From NCBI GenBank assembly GCA_013995675.1, contig VWRR01000008.1, positions 186,001 through 250,000 of the forward strand: DNA of 64,000 bases, in the 5' to 3' direction. The DNA comes from Cyanidiococcus yangmingshanensis. Taxonomy: Eukaryota > Rhodophyta > Bangiophyceae > Cyanidiales > Cyanidiaceae. Positions 37,771 through 46,036 of this stretch are shown here, piece after piece. The position numbers were made by a program, and so were the translations under genes. The notes below the pieces were generated by a model. The model ran no database searches, had not been told where the DNA came from, and worked only from the letters and a program-made list of their open reading frames with translations. Positions within the stretch are counted from its first letter, which is position 1; each line of letters begins with the position of its first letter.

Positions 37771-38919
37771 ATGCGAAGCGTGTCGAGTCCGAGAGCGCGT
37801 GTTCGCCTCAGGTTGATCTTGTGGCTTTATCTAGCTGCGGCTTGTGTGTGCGCCCTGTGGCCAGCAGCCTGGCTGTTGCGGCTTGCGTCTCGAGATGACG
37901 TTGTTGGTGAGCTGCCGGAACGACTGCCCGCAAGCCGTCTTTTCGCGGTTGTTGTGCCCATCAGTCACGCTGCTGAACTGCTGACGCTGCGGGCCAACTT
38001 TCGATACTGGAGACCTGGCCGCGAAACGGGTGGTGCGGCGCCGTGTCTCTTTTCGGCGGGACAGAACAGTTTCACTCCATCGAGGATGGAACATCGACCG
38101 GACCTGGTCGTTCTCAGCAGTCGGCCGCTCAATGCGAGTATCCGTGATCGCATCACTGAGGAGTATTCTCGTGCGCCCTTCTGCAGAAACTGCTTTCGTT
38201 CTCTTCGGTTCCTTGACTGCAGTTTAAAGCCGGAACACGATATGTACACCATGTCGCTGGCCGGCACGATATCGAGCCCCTACAATGGGCCGTTACTCAC
38301 TTTCCTCTGCATGATTGGTCATCCGGAGCTATGGAACAGCTATCATGCTGCTTTTCTAATGGAGCTTGATGCAGTGCCCTGCAAAACAACTGGCTTGCCG
38401 AGGTTGAGCTGGAGGCCCGCAACCTAGCCAGGGAGCAACGCCTCGGGATCCAGAGCGGCTGCCCCTTGACCGCCGACAAGTCCAGACTGAGTTGGCGGAA
38501 TGGCTCTCCTGCGATCTATCGTCTCGGCCAGGAGGCGCTGCAGTTCTACATGCGCTGTTTCCATAGCTTCTTCTGTACTCCAACAATTGAGCGGGCCTGT
38601 ACATTCCCGTGGGATTCTTATCTGGCCGCGTGCCGGCGACGGAGTGAAGAGGTTACAAGCCTCTTCGGTACTTCGTGTAGATTTGTTCATGTCGGAAGCA
38701 CGTGGCATATGAAGCGTTCGTCCAAAAGTCTCTGGGAAGTGATATCCCCAGATGCGTTACGTCGGGACGGTATTCATTCACTCGGCCAAGGTCATTGGCG
38801 AGATCGATAGAGTTGTGACGCAGCTTGAGAGACAAATTATGTCGGAAGACATCGCTGCTGCAAAGGCTTCTGGAACGCCATCAACGCGAGAGGATGGTGG
38901 GCGCGCTCGCGGAGCATAG
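37771..38919 (+). CDS. Type II membrane glycosyltransferase-like protein, frame broken three times
   Basis: ATG 37771 starts a basic tail and one signal-anchor (LRLILWLYLAAACVCALW), then a lumenal domain with FAVVVPISHAAELLTLRANF, an acidic metal-site-like MELDAVP after a hydrophobic strand, and later RNGSPAIYRLG, an order seen in nucleotide-sugar transferases. The first frame stops at 38427, but similar sequence goes on in the next frame (NNWLAEVELEARNLAREQR, to about 38700), then in a third (YEAFVQKSLGSDIP, about 38705-38748), then back in the first (MRYVGTVFIHSAKVIGEIDR) to 38919. Each step equals one missing base; two fall in runs (AAAA at 38383, CCCC at 38746). Either an assembly problem or a young pseudogene. 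Family not assignable by eye. Confidence 0.6.
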
Positions 38920-39737
38920 AGACGATCGAGCGGCAACTTTCCAATTGAACGTGAAGCGCCCCCGAGAGACAATTTTCGACCGCGATATGCAGTGGTGAAA
39001 TTCTCTCCGGACTGAGGCATGCGATGGCAGCAGCGCATCGTTTTGTAAACGGGCATAGACGTAAACAATTTCTGATGACATATACACTGCACCGCGATGA
39101 ACTACAATCGAGGAGGTCACGCTTGTTGCAAGCGAGCGTGTTTGTCACATCCCAGCTGTTATTCAAGCGCTTCTCTAACCCCAGCGTTATGGAAACTGTA
39201 CTGGGACTAGAGCAAATGCAGAGCGATGCCGTTATAGTCAACTGACTGGGAAGCATGGTGCGCCCTCGGCGCTTCACAGCCACGGCAAACCGTGGATGCC
39301 ACCCCGCTGTAGTACTACTTGTTCTGAGTCGAGCCATATCTCGAACACAGAGCGCTCTCTCAGGGGTGAAGCAAAGAAAACTCTCATATTTGACTTGTCT
39401 ACTTTCTGGCAGACTGAGCAAATGGAATTTTCGTTGAATGTATCCTCATGCAGCAGGCAAAAAATCCAAGCCTTCGCCAGAACCAACCCGAAGCATGCCC
39501 GTTGCAGCTTCCTCTACTCAAGCGCAGCACTAGCAAAACACTGAACCTTCGGATTTTATCGCCCGAGTGAATACTATCGATGCAGAACGCACGGTGGAGG
39601 GCATCATCAACCAGAATGCGTTCCGAACTCGTGACCGGAGCCGTTTATGGTACGGACCAGCAAGGTGCCGTCTAGGACGTGCCTCAATTCAAGCTTGATA
39701 TCGCTGTCGCTCGGTTCGATTTCGGTCAACGAAGTTT
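38920..39737. other. Spacer upstream of RNMT-like gene
   Basis: About 820 bases. A 194-codon minus frame (38837-39421) overlaps the preceding gene's 3' end and has no recognisable motif. I looked here for the missing SAM-binding motif of the next gene in all plus frames and did not find it. Confidence 0.45.
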
Positions 39738-40577
39738 ATGGCTACAAAGAAAGATTCGAGTACGCTCATCGAGCTACAGAATCTGGTGCTTTGGGCGTTG
39801 GAGGCCCTGACACGAGCCTTGGTGCCACTCGGCGGGGTTCTGTGCTGCCTCGACCCGGACGACCTTGACCTCTTCGGGGCGTTTGAAAACAACAGTTCCT
39901 CACCGCTTGGCTTGCTTCGACAGTTCCGCTCAGATCTCTCCGGCCCTGGGCGAATGCAGTTACTCACTGGAAAAGAGTGCCTGGATCACGTCGCCGAGGG
40001 TGCTGTAGACGGTTGTGTCACGTTCTGTGCACTTGACAGTGCCTTTGAAAACGCGACTTGCTGCGAAACGCTGCTTCGAAAAGTTGCTGGACGTCTTCGA
40101 CCTGGTTGCCGATTCTTCGGCATCTGTGTGGATAGTGCCAGCGCATGGACATCAATACAAAAAGAGTTTGAAGCGCGACAGATAGGTCGATCCATATCGG
40201 AAAAGTGGCTCGAAACGAGTCTCCGTGCAGGTGGCCTCTTGCGACTCAGCATCGACCAAACTACCAATTCGTACGCTCGTGCCGCGTACGGACACGAGTT
40301 TTGCCTTGGAAGGAGCGACGATATCGAGAACAATCTCCGAAGAGGCTATCTGGTCAATTTCGCAGAGCTCATTCGTATCGCGCCCCAATACGGGCTCGTT
40401 TTCCGGGAAGCATTGAATTTGAGAGACCTCTGGGACGAGTTTCATCGACCGCTGCAGTATTGCGAAGAAATGCGCAGCTTCTACCAACGGTTTCCGGGTC
40501 AACAGTTTCGGCCCAGTCCCGCGGTGCTCGACAGCGCGATTTATTTCTCTACATTCGTCATTAGAGGCCGTTGCTGA
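39738..40577 (+). CDS. RNMT-like mRNA cap guanine-N7 methyltransferase homologue lacking SAM motif I
   Basis: The second half follows the cap methyltransferase (RNMT/Abd1) pattern in order: FCALDSAFEN (family QFxxHYxFES), ETLLRKVAGRLRPGCRFFGI (family MLRNxxERLxPGGYFIGT), YGHEFCLG, GYLVNFAELIRIAPQYGLVF (family EFLVYFPLLxxMAKKYNMKL) and EEMRSFYQRF. The protein has 279 residues against about 400-470. The N-terminal part that should hold the SAM loop VLDLGCGKGGDL reads instead LVLWALEALTRALVPLGG, and the histidine of QFxxHY is replaced by Asp. It may be a catalytically inactive paralogue, in the way that poxvirus D12 is a non-catalytic methyltransferase fold. Alternatively the N-terminus is misplaced by an unseen exon or indel. 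Confidence 0.62.
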   Translation: MATKKDSSTLIELQNLVLWALEALTRALVPLGGVLCCLDPDDLDLFGAFENNSSSPLGLLRQFRSDLSGPGRMQLLTGKECLDHVAEGAVDGCVTFCALDSAFENATCCETLLRKVAGRLRPGCRFFGICVDSASAWTSIQKEFEARQIGRSISEKWLETSLRAGGLLRLSIDQTTNSYARAAYGHEFCLGRSDDIENNLRRGYLVNFAELIRIAPQYGLVFREALNLRDLWDEFHRPLQYCEEMRSFYQRFPGQQFRPSPAVLDSAIYFSTFVIRGRC

Positions 40578-41559
40578 CCCAGGTCAGCGATAACGGCGAT
40601 CATCATATTGGTTCTGACTAAAACGCCCGAGATGAACATGTAAAGAAACAACGGGCCTCTGCCATCAGAACGCCTTGTTCTACCGAATGCATTAGCAGTC
40701 CGCAAACATGGAAAAAGGTGCTACGAACCGACTCTAGAGCGCATCGGCGTGATCAAGTTCGACTCTGGTATCGAATCGATCAGCAGAAAACATGGTCTCC
40801 GGGAACAATCGCGTGGCAGTGTCGCTGACTCCTAGACACAAACGATCACAGCAGGTCTTCGCTGCCGGCATTCGTTCCGCGATGTGATCAGCACGCTCTT
40901 AACGTCGACAAGGTCGACAAAGCGCCCGTGCAGTGCGCAGATCATCTCGGCGCTCGCACGGTGGCCGGTCACACTCACTACACTTCTTCTGGAGAAGCGG
41001 TTGTCTCAAGAGTGCTTGCGAGCTGCTCGATCGAGAGTCTGCCGTCTAGCTTCTCGACGAGGAGCGTGCGCAGCCCTCGTCGTGAGAGCAGCGAAAATCG
41101 TCTCCGTCCTCACGCACACTTGAGCTCAATAACCCAACCTTATTCGATACCCAAAGTACCAGCAAAAATCATGAAGGTTCGAGGCTTTTGAGGGCCTTTA
41201 CATGCAAAAAAGTATTGTCCGGAGTTCAGCGAAGCACAAGTGCCGTCAAGAGGCGTAGCCCTATACGGCCACCGAAGTCTGTCGTTCGGAGAACCAACTG
41301 GCGTAACAGCACTGCTTCATGCCATCTCGACTTGTGTGCCTCCTTACTGCGAAGCTCTCAAATACGAACGCCTCAAGGGCCAGGACATTATCCCTGTCGC
41401 AAGCACACGAGACGTAACGACCGTTCAGTACACATCACCAATATTTTAACCATTCGACGAGCGCTCGTGCCATGTACGGGCCGAAACGCCGGCGAACGAC
41501 CGGCGGCTTCCATATCGGGACTGGAGGCTGCTCTGTGTCTCGCGTCTCGGAGCTGAACC
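40578..41559. other. Spacer upstream of GDH
   Basis: About 980 bases. Several overlapping frames of 80-120 codons on both strands, none with motifs. No RNA gene recognised. Confidence 0.5.
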
Positions 41560-42876
41560 ATGGACGCAGAAACAGACTCAAAACTGAAAGATGCGCTAAA
41601 GAACTTGGATAGGGCAGGCAAGATTGCCGGCATCGACCCGGAAGTGTTGGCGCTGCTTTCAAACCCCAAGGAGGCGCTGACAACCTCGGTACCTGTTCGT
41701 TTGGATACAGGCAAACTGCAGATATTTCGCGGCTACCGCGTGCGTTGGAGCGACGCTCGGGGGCCAACAAAAGGAGGTATACGTTTCCACCCGTCCGTGT
41801 GCATGGACGAAGTCAGTGCTCTAGCGTTCTGGATGACCTTCAAGTGCGCGGTCGCAAACCTGCCTTTTGGAGGCGCCAAGGGAGGCGTCGCTTGCGACCC
41901 GCGCGCCCTATCACCCACCGAGTTGGAACGTCTAAGTCGATCATACGGTCGCAGTATCAGTTTAGTTATCGGTCCAGATCGTGATATACCAGCACCAGAC
42001 GTTTATACGAACGCACGCGTCATGGGTTGGATCATGGAAGAGTACGAGTTGACACAAGGCGGTACCCGGCAACCAGCAGTAATCACTGGCAAAGCGGTCG
42101 CTCAGGGCGGGTCACTCGGGCGTGACGACGCGACTGGGCGTGGTGCCTACTACCTGATAAAGGAGATGGCATCCAGGACGCATCGCGAGCTGTTGGCCCC
42201 TGCGGATGGTCTCGTAACGGTGGCGGTGCATGGTTTTGGCAACGCGGGTCAACATATTGCGCGCTTCCTCCATCTCGATGGCAAGTTTCGAGTCGTTGCG
42301 GTCTGTGATAGCCGTAGCGGTGTCTACTGCGCTGCGGGCCTCGACATCGATCGATGCATCGAGGTGAAATCGGACCAGGGCATCCTGGATGCGGCACGGA
42401 TCGGCGGCGGCGCCACCAGCATTGAACCGGCAGCGCTACTGCTTCTTGATGTACATCTCCTGATTCCAGCAGCGATAGAGAATGTGATCGATCTCCAGAA
42501 TGTCGGACAAGTTCGGGCGCGGCTGGTGGTCGAGGTCGCCAACGGCCCCGTCACCATGGATGCGGATCGTGAACTGGCCAAACGTTCGATTGATGTGATC
42601 CCTGACATTCTCGCCAACGCGGGTGGCGTGATTGTGTCTTATTTCGAATGGGTTCAGAGTCGCACCGGCAACTGGTGGAGTGCGGAGCAAGTCCACGAGC
42701 GCTTGCAAGCAAAGATCGCTTCGGAGTTTCGGACTCTGGTCCAGGTCTTGAAAACCATCCGAGAGCGGGGACATGCAGGATTGGACGGGTCGCTGGGGAC
42801 CCTGACATTCCGTGATGCTGCGTACTGTGCTCGGGCTACAACGGATCGCTGCGGCTATTCAGGCAACGGGTGGTAG
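41560..42876 (+). CDS. Glutamate dehydrogenase
   Basis: Interconverts glutamate with 2-oxoglutarate and ammonia. The Glu/Leu/Phe/Val dehydrogenase N-domain shows RGYRVRWSDARGPTKGGIRF, the catalytic-lysine signature LPFGGAKGGVACDP, and PDRDIPAPDVYTN; the Rossmann domain has VAVHGFGNAGQHIARFL and ends in EVANGPVT and IPDILANAGGVIVSYFEWVQ. About 420 residues, i.e. the short hexameric type as in bacteria, archaea and plants. No transit peptide is obvious. The last 15 residues after FRDAAY are not homologous, while the next frame reads VLGLQRIAAAIQATGG, the expected terminal helix, ending at 42907. One extra base near 42826 explains this. Coenzyme preference not determined. Confidence 0.94.
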   Translation: MDAETDSKLKDALKNLDRAGKIAGIDPEVLALLSNPKEALTTSVPVRLDTGKLQIFRGYRVRWSDARGPTKGGIRFHPSVCMDEVSALAFWMTFKCAVANLPFGGAKGGVACDPRALSPTELERLSRSYGRSISLVIGPDRDIPAPDVYTNARVMGWIMEEYELTQGGTRQPAVITGKAVAQGGSLGRDDATGRGAYYLIKEMASRTHRELLAPADGLVTVAVHGFGNAGQHIARFLHLDGKFRVVAVCDSRSGVYCAAGLDIDRCIEVKSDQGILDAARIGGGATSIEPAALLLLDVHLLIPAAIENVIDLQNVGQVRARLVVEVANGPVTMDADRELAKRSIDVIPDILANAGGVIVSYFEWVQSRTGNWWSAEQVHERLQAKIASEFRTLVQVLKTIRERGHAGLDGSLGTLTFRDAAYCARATTDRCGYSGNGW

Positions 42877-42907
42877 CGCCTTTTACGAAAAACGCAGCCA
42901 TTTGTGA

Positions 42908-43729
42908 TTCTGCGAAAATAAATCGACACTGGTGCCGTAACGAGCGTCAAAGGTTCGCCATCCAGATCCGCCTGCGGCACGCGTATGTTCGGAAAGCCCC
43001 GGCAGTAACGCACGCTGGCATGCGTACGCGCAACGAGTTGGTACGCTCAGTCTTCCGGAGCTACCTTCTCGTGGTATATAGAAGGCGTTCGTGCAATCGA
43101 TGAAATTTGATGCGCGCTTCGGCAAGCAACCATGAGCGTGCGTCGAAGGAACCAACCATCTCAAAAGAATACGCGGCCGAAACATTGGATTTGCTGAAAA
43201 CGGTGAAGGTCTTTACGATCGAGGGCCCTCTGTGCGGCAGTACGAATCGATTTCATCTGACGAAGATGACGCAAAAGACGAATGAATTGAATATGATAGC
43301 GAGCAATCACAGTCTGAGGGGGATGCGGTCCAGAGAACTTCGCAAAGACGCTCTCGAGTGTGCTTGTGTGACGGCGTTCAGCGCCTCGTGGCTGGGACGC
43401 GTTACCGGACAGCCCACAGGCCAGCATGCCGATGCTTGCGCTCAAGCTGCGTGTCCTTGTTCTTCTGAATCAGTCATGAGTGCCAGATCTTCAACCAAGA
43501 CCCGATTAAACTGCTGCCCCGAACGTTTGCAGGGATGTACGTGTGCTACCGTCTCTACCTAACCGTTGCGTTCAACAGGCACAGCGTGTTCGCTATAGCG
43601 CTCGCCAGTTCTTCCTGAACGCAATGCCCAACTTGACAAACTTATCTACCGCACTGTTCTGAGTGGCATATCCGATACATCGAGAACGAACGGCATCGCG
43701 TCTCGGCTTCTCACGCTGCGCAAGGCGGG
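42908..43729. other. Convergent spacer GDH / HSBP1
   Basis: About 820 bases. A 151-codon plus frame at 43107-43562 has no motif and an unconvincing composition. Nothing else recognised. Confidence 0.5.
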
Positions 43730-44014
43730 TCAACTGCACTCACTTGGTGTCGGCCTCGGCGGTGACGGCCGCTGCCCCTTCCGCTGACTCCCCCTCTCCT
43801 CCTCCGGTTGAACACCAATCTGATCCATAAGGTCCGTGATGCTTCGCTCGAGTTCATCGATGCGGCTCGACATGTCCTCGATTCGGGACAGAATCGAGGA
43901 ACTCATGCTTTCAAATCGCGACTGCATCTGTTCCAACAGCTTCTGCACATATTCCGTCAAGTCTTCAACTGGCTCCTGCGTCTCTGTCGTATTGATCTTG
44001 CTTTCTGTCGTCAT
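43730..44014 (-). CDS. HSBP1: Heat shock factor-binding protein 1
   Basis: Small coiled-coil protein that binds the trimerisation domain of heat shock factor and dampens the heat-shock response; also linked to WASH assembly. The 94-residue frame reads DLTEYVQKLLEQMQSRFE then SRIEDMSSRIDELERSITDL and MDQIGV, closely parallel to human HSBP1 (VVQTLLQQMQDKFQTMSDQI, then [21 protein letters not shown]). Heptad spacing of Leu/Ile/Met is continuous over residues 18-66. The tail (EEERGSQRKGQRPSPPRP) is longer and basic. ATG 44014 is the natural start. Divergent from ClpS, about 500 bases apart. Confidence 0.92.
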   Translation of the reverse strand: MTTESKINTTETQEPVEDLTEYVQKLLEQMQSRFESMSSSILSRIEDMSSRIDELERSITDLMDQIGVQPEEERGSQRKGQRPSPPRPTPSECS

Positions 44015-44519
44015 CGGCGAACAGTTTGTACCGTGTCAAACAGCTCAAGGCCCAGCTCGGAAGTGCACTGGCGCTCGTGCGAAGACACTGGGCCCGCCCA
44101 ATGAAGCTATAGAGGCGCGCGTTGACGAGAGAGGCTGCGCGACACCCCGCCGAGCCACCGCGCGCGCGCAAAGACGCTCGGCCGCGCATGCGCCTCCTGA
44201 AACGCCTCTCGGTCAAATGACGCAGTCTATGTGCGCCAATGCTCACCATGCTCTGACCCTATCGATACGCTCTCTGTAGCCAGCATGGGCATGGCAGAGT
44301 CACTGGTAAAGGGTGCCGAACCCGCTCCCCAGCTCGTCGTGTTCGTTCGGGGCACACCCGTTGCAGGATCATGGTTTCGGTCGATTTCGGGATCGCGCGC
44401 CCGCCGGGCTCCAGCCAGTGTGTGGCGATCGATGGAACGAAACCATCGGAAACGGCGTGCTTTGCGTTCGGCGTCCGTTGTTTCTCCCAGCGACGAAAAC
44501 GTGGCCTTTGTTGAGCACT
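44015..44519. other. Divergent spacer HSBP1 / ClpS
   Basis: About 505 bases. The ClpS frame is open through part of it, but only from non-ATG codons. Contains a GC-rich CGCGCGCG stretch near 44158-44168. Presumed shared promoter region. Confidence 0.5.
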
Positions 44520-45074
44520 ATGGCAGTACGTGTGTCATTCATCGCTTCATTGGAGCATGTTTGGTTCAATGTTCAACAATCACGCGAACAACGGCTCGCT
44601 TCAGGAAAAGAGAGACGGGCGAGTGGGTCACGACGGGCTGTTCGGCCCATCACGTTGTCGTTGACGTCGCGACACGCCCCCGTGTTGGACGGTGGCGGTG
44701 ACCTTCGAAGCGCGCCGCGGGCCGTGAGAGCGCGTCCTTGGAGAGAGCCGAGTTCTCCCTCTCCTGGAGGAGGTGCGGCTGTCCTGGAACGGGCAGTTGT
44801 GCGGGAAAAGACGACGGCAACAAAAGGAGTAGACCCCGGAAAGAAATACAAACTTCTCCTATTTAATGACCAAGTGAATACCCGGGAACGAGTTGTTAAT
44901 GTACTTCTCAAATGCATTCCTGGACTTTCCAAGACAGATGCCCATTCAATTATGCAAAAAGCGCACACTGCCGGCAAGGCGTTGGTTGGCATCTGGGTAT
45001 TCGAGCTCGCCGAGGCGTATTGCGATCTTCTGCGTTCCGAGGGCCTCGTCTCCGACATTGAGCCGGCAGAGTGA
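44520..45074 (+). CDS. CLPS1: ClpS-type adaptor of the plastid Clp protease
   Basis: N-recognin that delivers substrates with destabilising N-termini to the ClpC/ClpP protease. The C-terminal 80 residues are the ClpS domain: YKLLLFNDQVNTRERVVNVL, LKCIPGLSKTDAHSIMQKAH, TAGKALVGIWVFELAEAYCD, LLRSEGLVSDIEP. Plant ClpS1 has YKVLLFNDxxNRREYVVQVL, KVIPGM and GLRSSIEPA in the same places; the NDxxN substrate pocket residues and Met-rich helix are kept. ATG 44520 (MAVRVSFIASLEHVWFNV) leads into about 100 basic, Ser-rich residues without acidic clusters, typical of a plastid transit peptide. 184 residues in all. Convergent with the SDR gene 167 bases downstream. Confidence 0.92.
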   Translation: MAVRVSFIASLEHVWFNVQQSREQRLASGKERRASGSRRAVRPITLSLTSRHAPVLDGGGDLRSAPRAVRARPWREPSSPSPGGGAAVLERAVVREKTTATKGVDPGKKYKLLLFNDQVNTRERVVNVLLKCIPGLSKTDAHSIMQKAHTAGKALVGIWVFELAEAYCDLLRSEGLVSDIEPAE

Positions 45075-45241
45075 ACTGCAAGACATTCTCAGGTCAATGT
45101 AAATCGAACCAATCCGGAATGCATTCTCAGGGACAGAAACAGAAATGGCTGTGCAGCCTTCCAGGAGCGACTCGTATCTCAGCACGCCGGCCGCTGAATA
45201 CCAACGTTCTGTTCAGTTTGTCGGCGCGCTCCAGTCTAAAC

Positions 45242-46036
45242 TCATCGGGCAGCGTGCTGAGATACAAGTGTGCTCAAGCCACCATCTACAGCCAATACTT
45301 GCCCGGTTATGAAGGGATTCTCAAGCAGAAGGACGATCGCACTGGCGACTTGTTCGGCACGACCGATTCTTCCAAGCGGATGGAGCGCCTCACTCGCTTT
45401 TCGCGCTGTCGAGCGGTTGGTAATGAAAGATGCCAGAGGCGTATCGGTCATTCCGGGAGCGACGCAGTTGACGCGCAGGCCTCGTGGCGCGTACGACGCT
45501 GCGGCGCTCTGTGCCATCCCGATGACACCGGCCTTCGCTGCGGCAATAGCTTCATGGTTTGGAAGCCCGTGCATACTAACTGCGCTTGTGCATAATACTA
45601 CACTTTTGTCGACAGGTTCATGCCCCGCGTTGCTGCGAACGCGAGGGAGGTGCTTGCAAGCAGCACGCAGAACGTAAAACGCAGAAGCAGTATTTAGTTG
45701 TAAGGTCTCTTGAAGCAGGGCGTCCGTCACTGAAGTTATTGGTTTGAGGACGATAGAGCCAACACAGTGCGCCACGTGATCGACACCACCATACTGATCC
45801 GTGACCTTGTCGAAGACGTCGTCTACCGCGGTCGAGCGCACAATATCGGCAGTCTGAATTGCGCAGGCCGGGGAGGCGCCGCCAGTCGCCTCATGAAGCT
45901 CCTTCGCTAGTTTCTCCAGTTTATCCTTATTTCGCGCGACGAGAACCAGCTGATGTCCTCGACGGCTCAGTAATCGAGCTGTTTCGGACCCGATACCGCC
46001 TGTCGCACCAAAAATAATGGAAACTGGTGCAGTCAT
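45242..46036 (-). CDS. Short-chain dehydrogenase/reductase, Tyr-less active site
   Basis: Classical-length SDR (264 residues). NAD(P)-binding Gly motif GATGGIG at residues 10-16 and the Arg at 35 (VLVARN) favouring NADPH; then CVGSIVLKPI in place of NNAG, a Ser-containing strand CTSAVSMHGLPN, and the C-terminal RVNCVAPGMTDTPLA and GQVLAVDGGLS. The YxxxK catalytic pair is altered: Lys168 is kept in HEAIAAAKAG but the position four residues earlier is Ile164, not Tyr. I recall bacterial and algal SDRs with the same NHEAIAAAKAG string, so it may be a real subgroup. Substrate unknown; carbonyl or acyl reductase roles cannot be assumed. Confidence 0.88.
   Translation of the reverse strand: MTAPVSIIFGATGGIGSETARLLSRRGHQLVLVARNKDKLEKLAKELHEATGGASPACAIQTADIVRSTAVDDVFDKVTDQYGGVDHVAHCVGSIVLKPITSVTDALLQETLQLNTASAFYVLRAACKHLPRVRSNAGHEPVDKSVVLCTSAVSMHGLPNHEAIAAAKAGVIGMAQSAAASYAPRGLRVNCVAPGMTDTPLASFITNRSTARKASEALHPLGRIGRAEQVASAIVLLLENPFITGQVLAVDGGLSTLVSQHAAR

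Noticed and set aside
38837-39421. 194-codon minus-strand frame
   Set aside because: No ATG-led conserved start, no motif, and it overlaps the 3' part of the glycosyltransferase-like gene.
41160-41200. GGTTCGAGGC, tRNA B-box-like, with a wobble T-stem
   Set aside because: No acceptor, D-arm or anticodon arm upstream, and no permuted halves nearby.
42881-42895. GCCTTTTAC, identical to the invariant U5 snRNA loop 1
   Set aside because: It lies in the displaced 3' coding end of GDH, the flanks do not form the loop-closing stem and no Sm site follows; a 9-mer match is expected about once in several windows.
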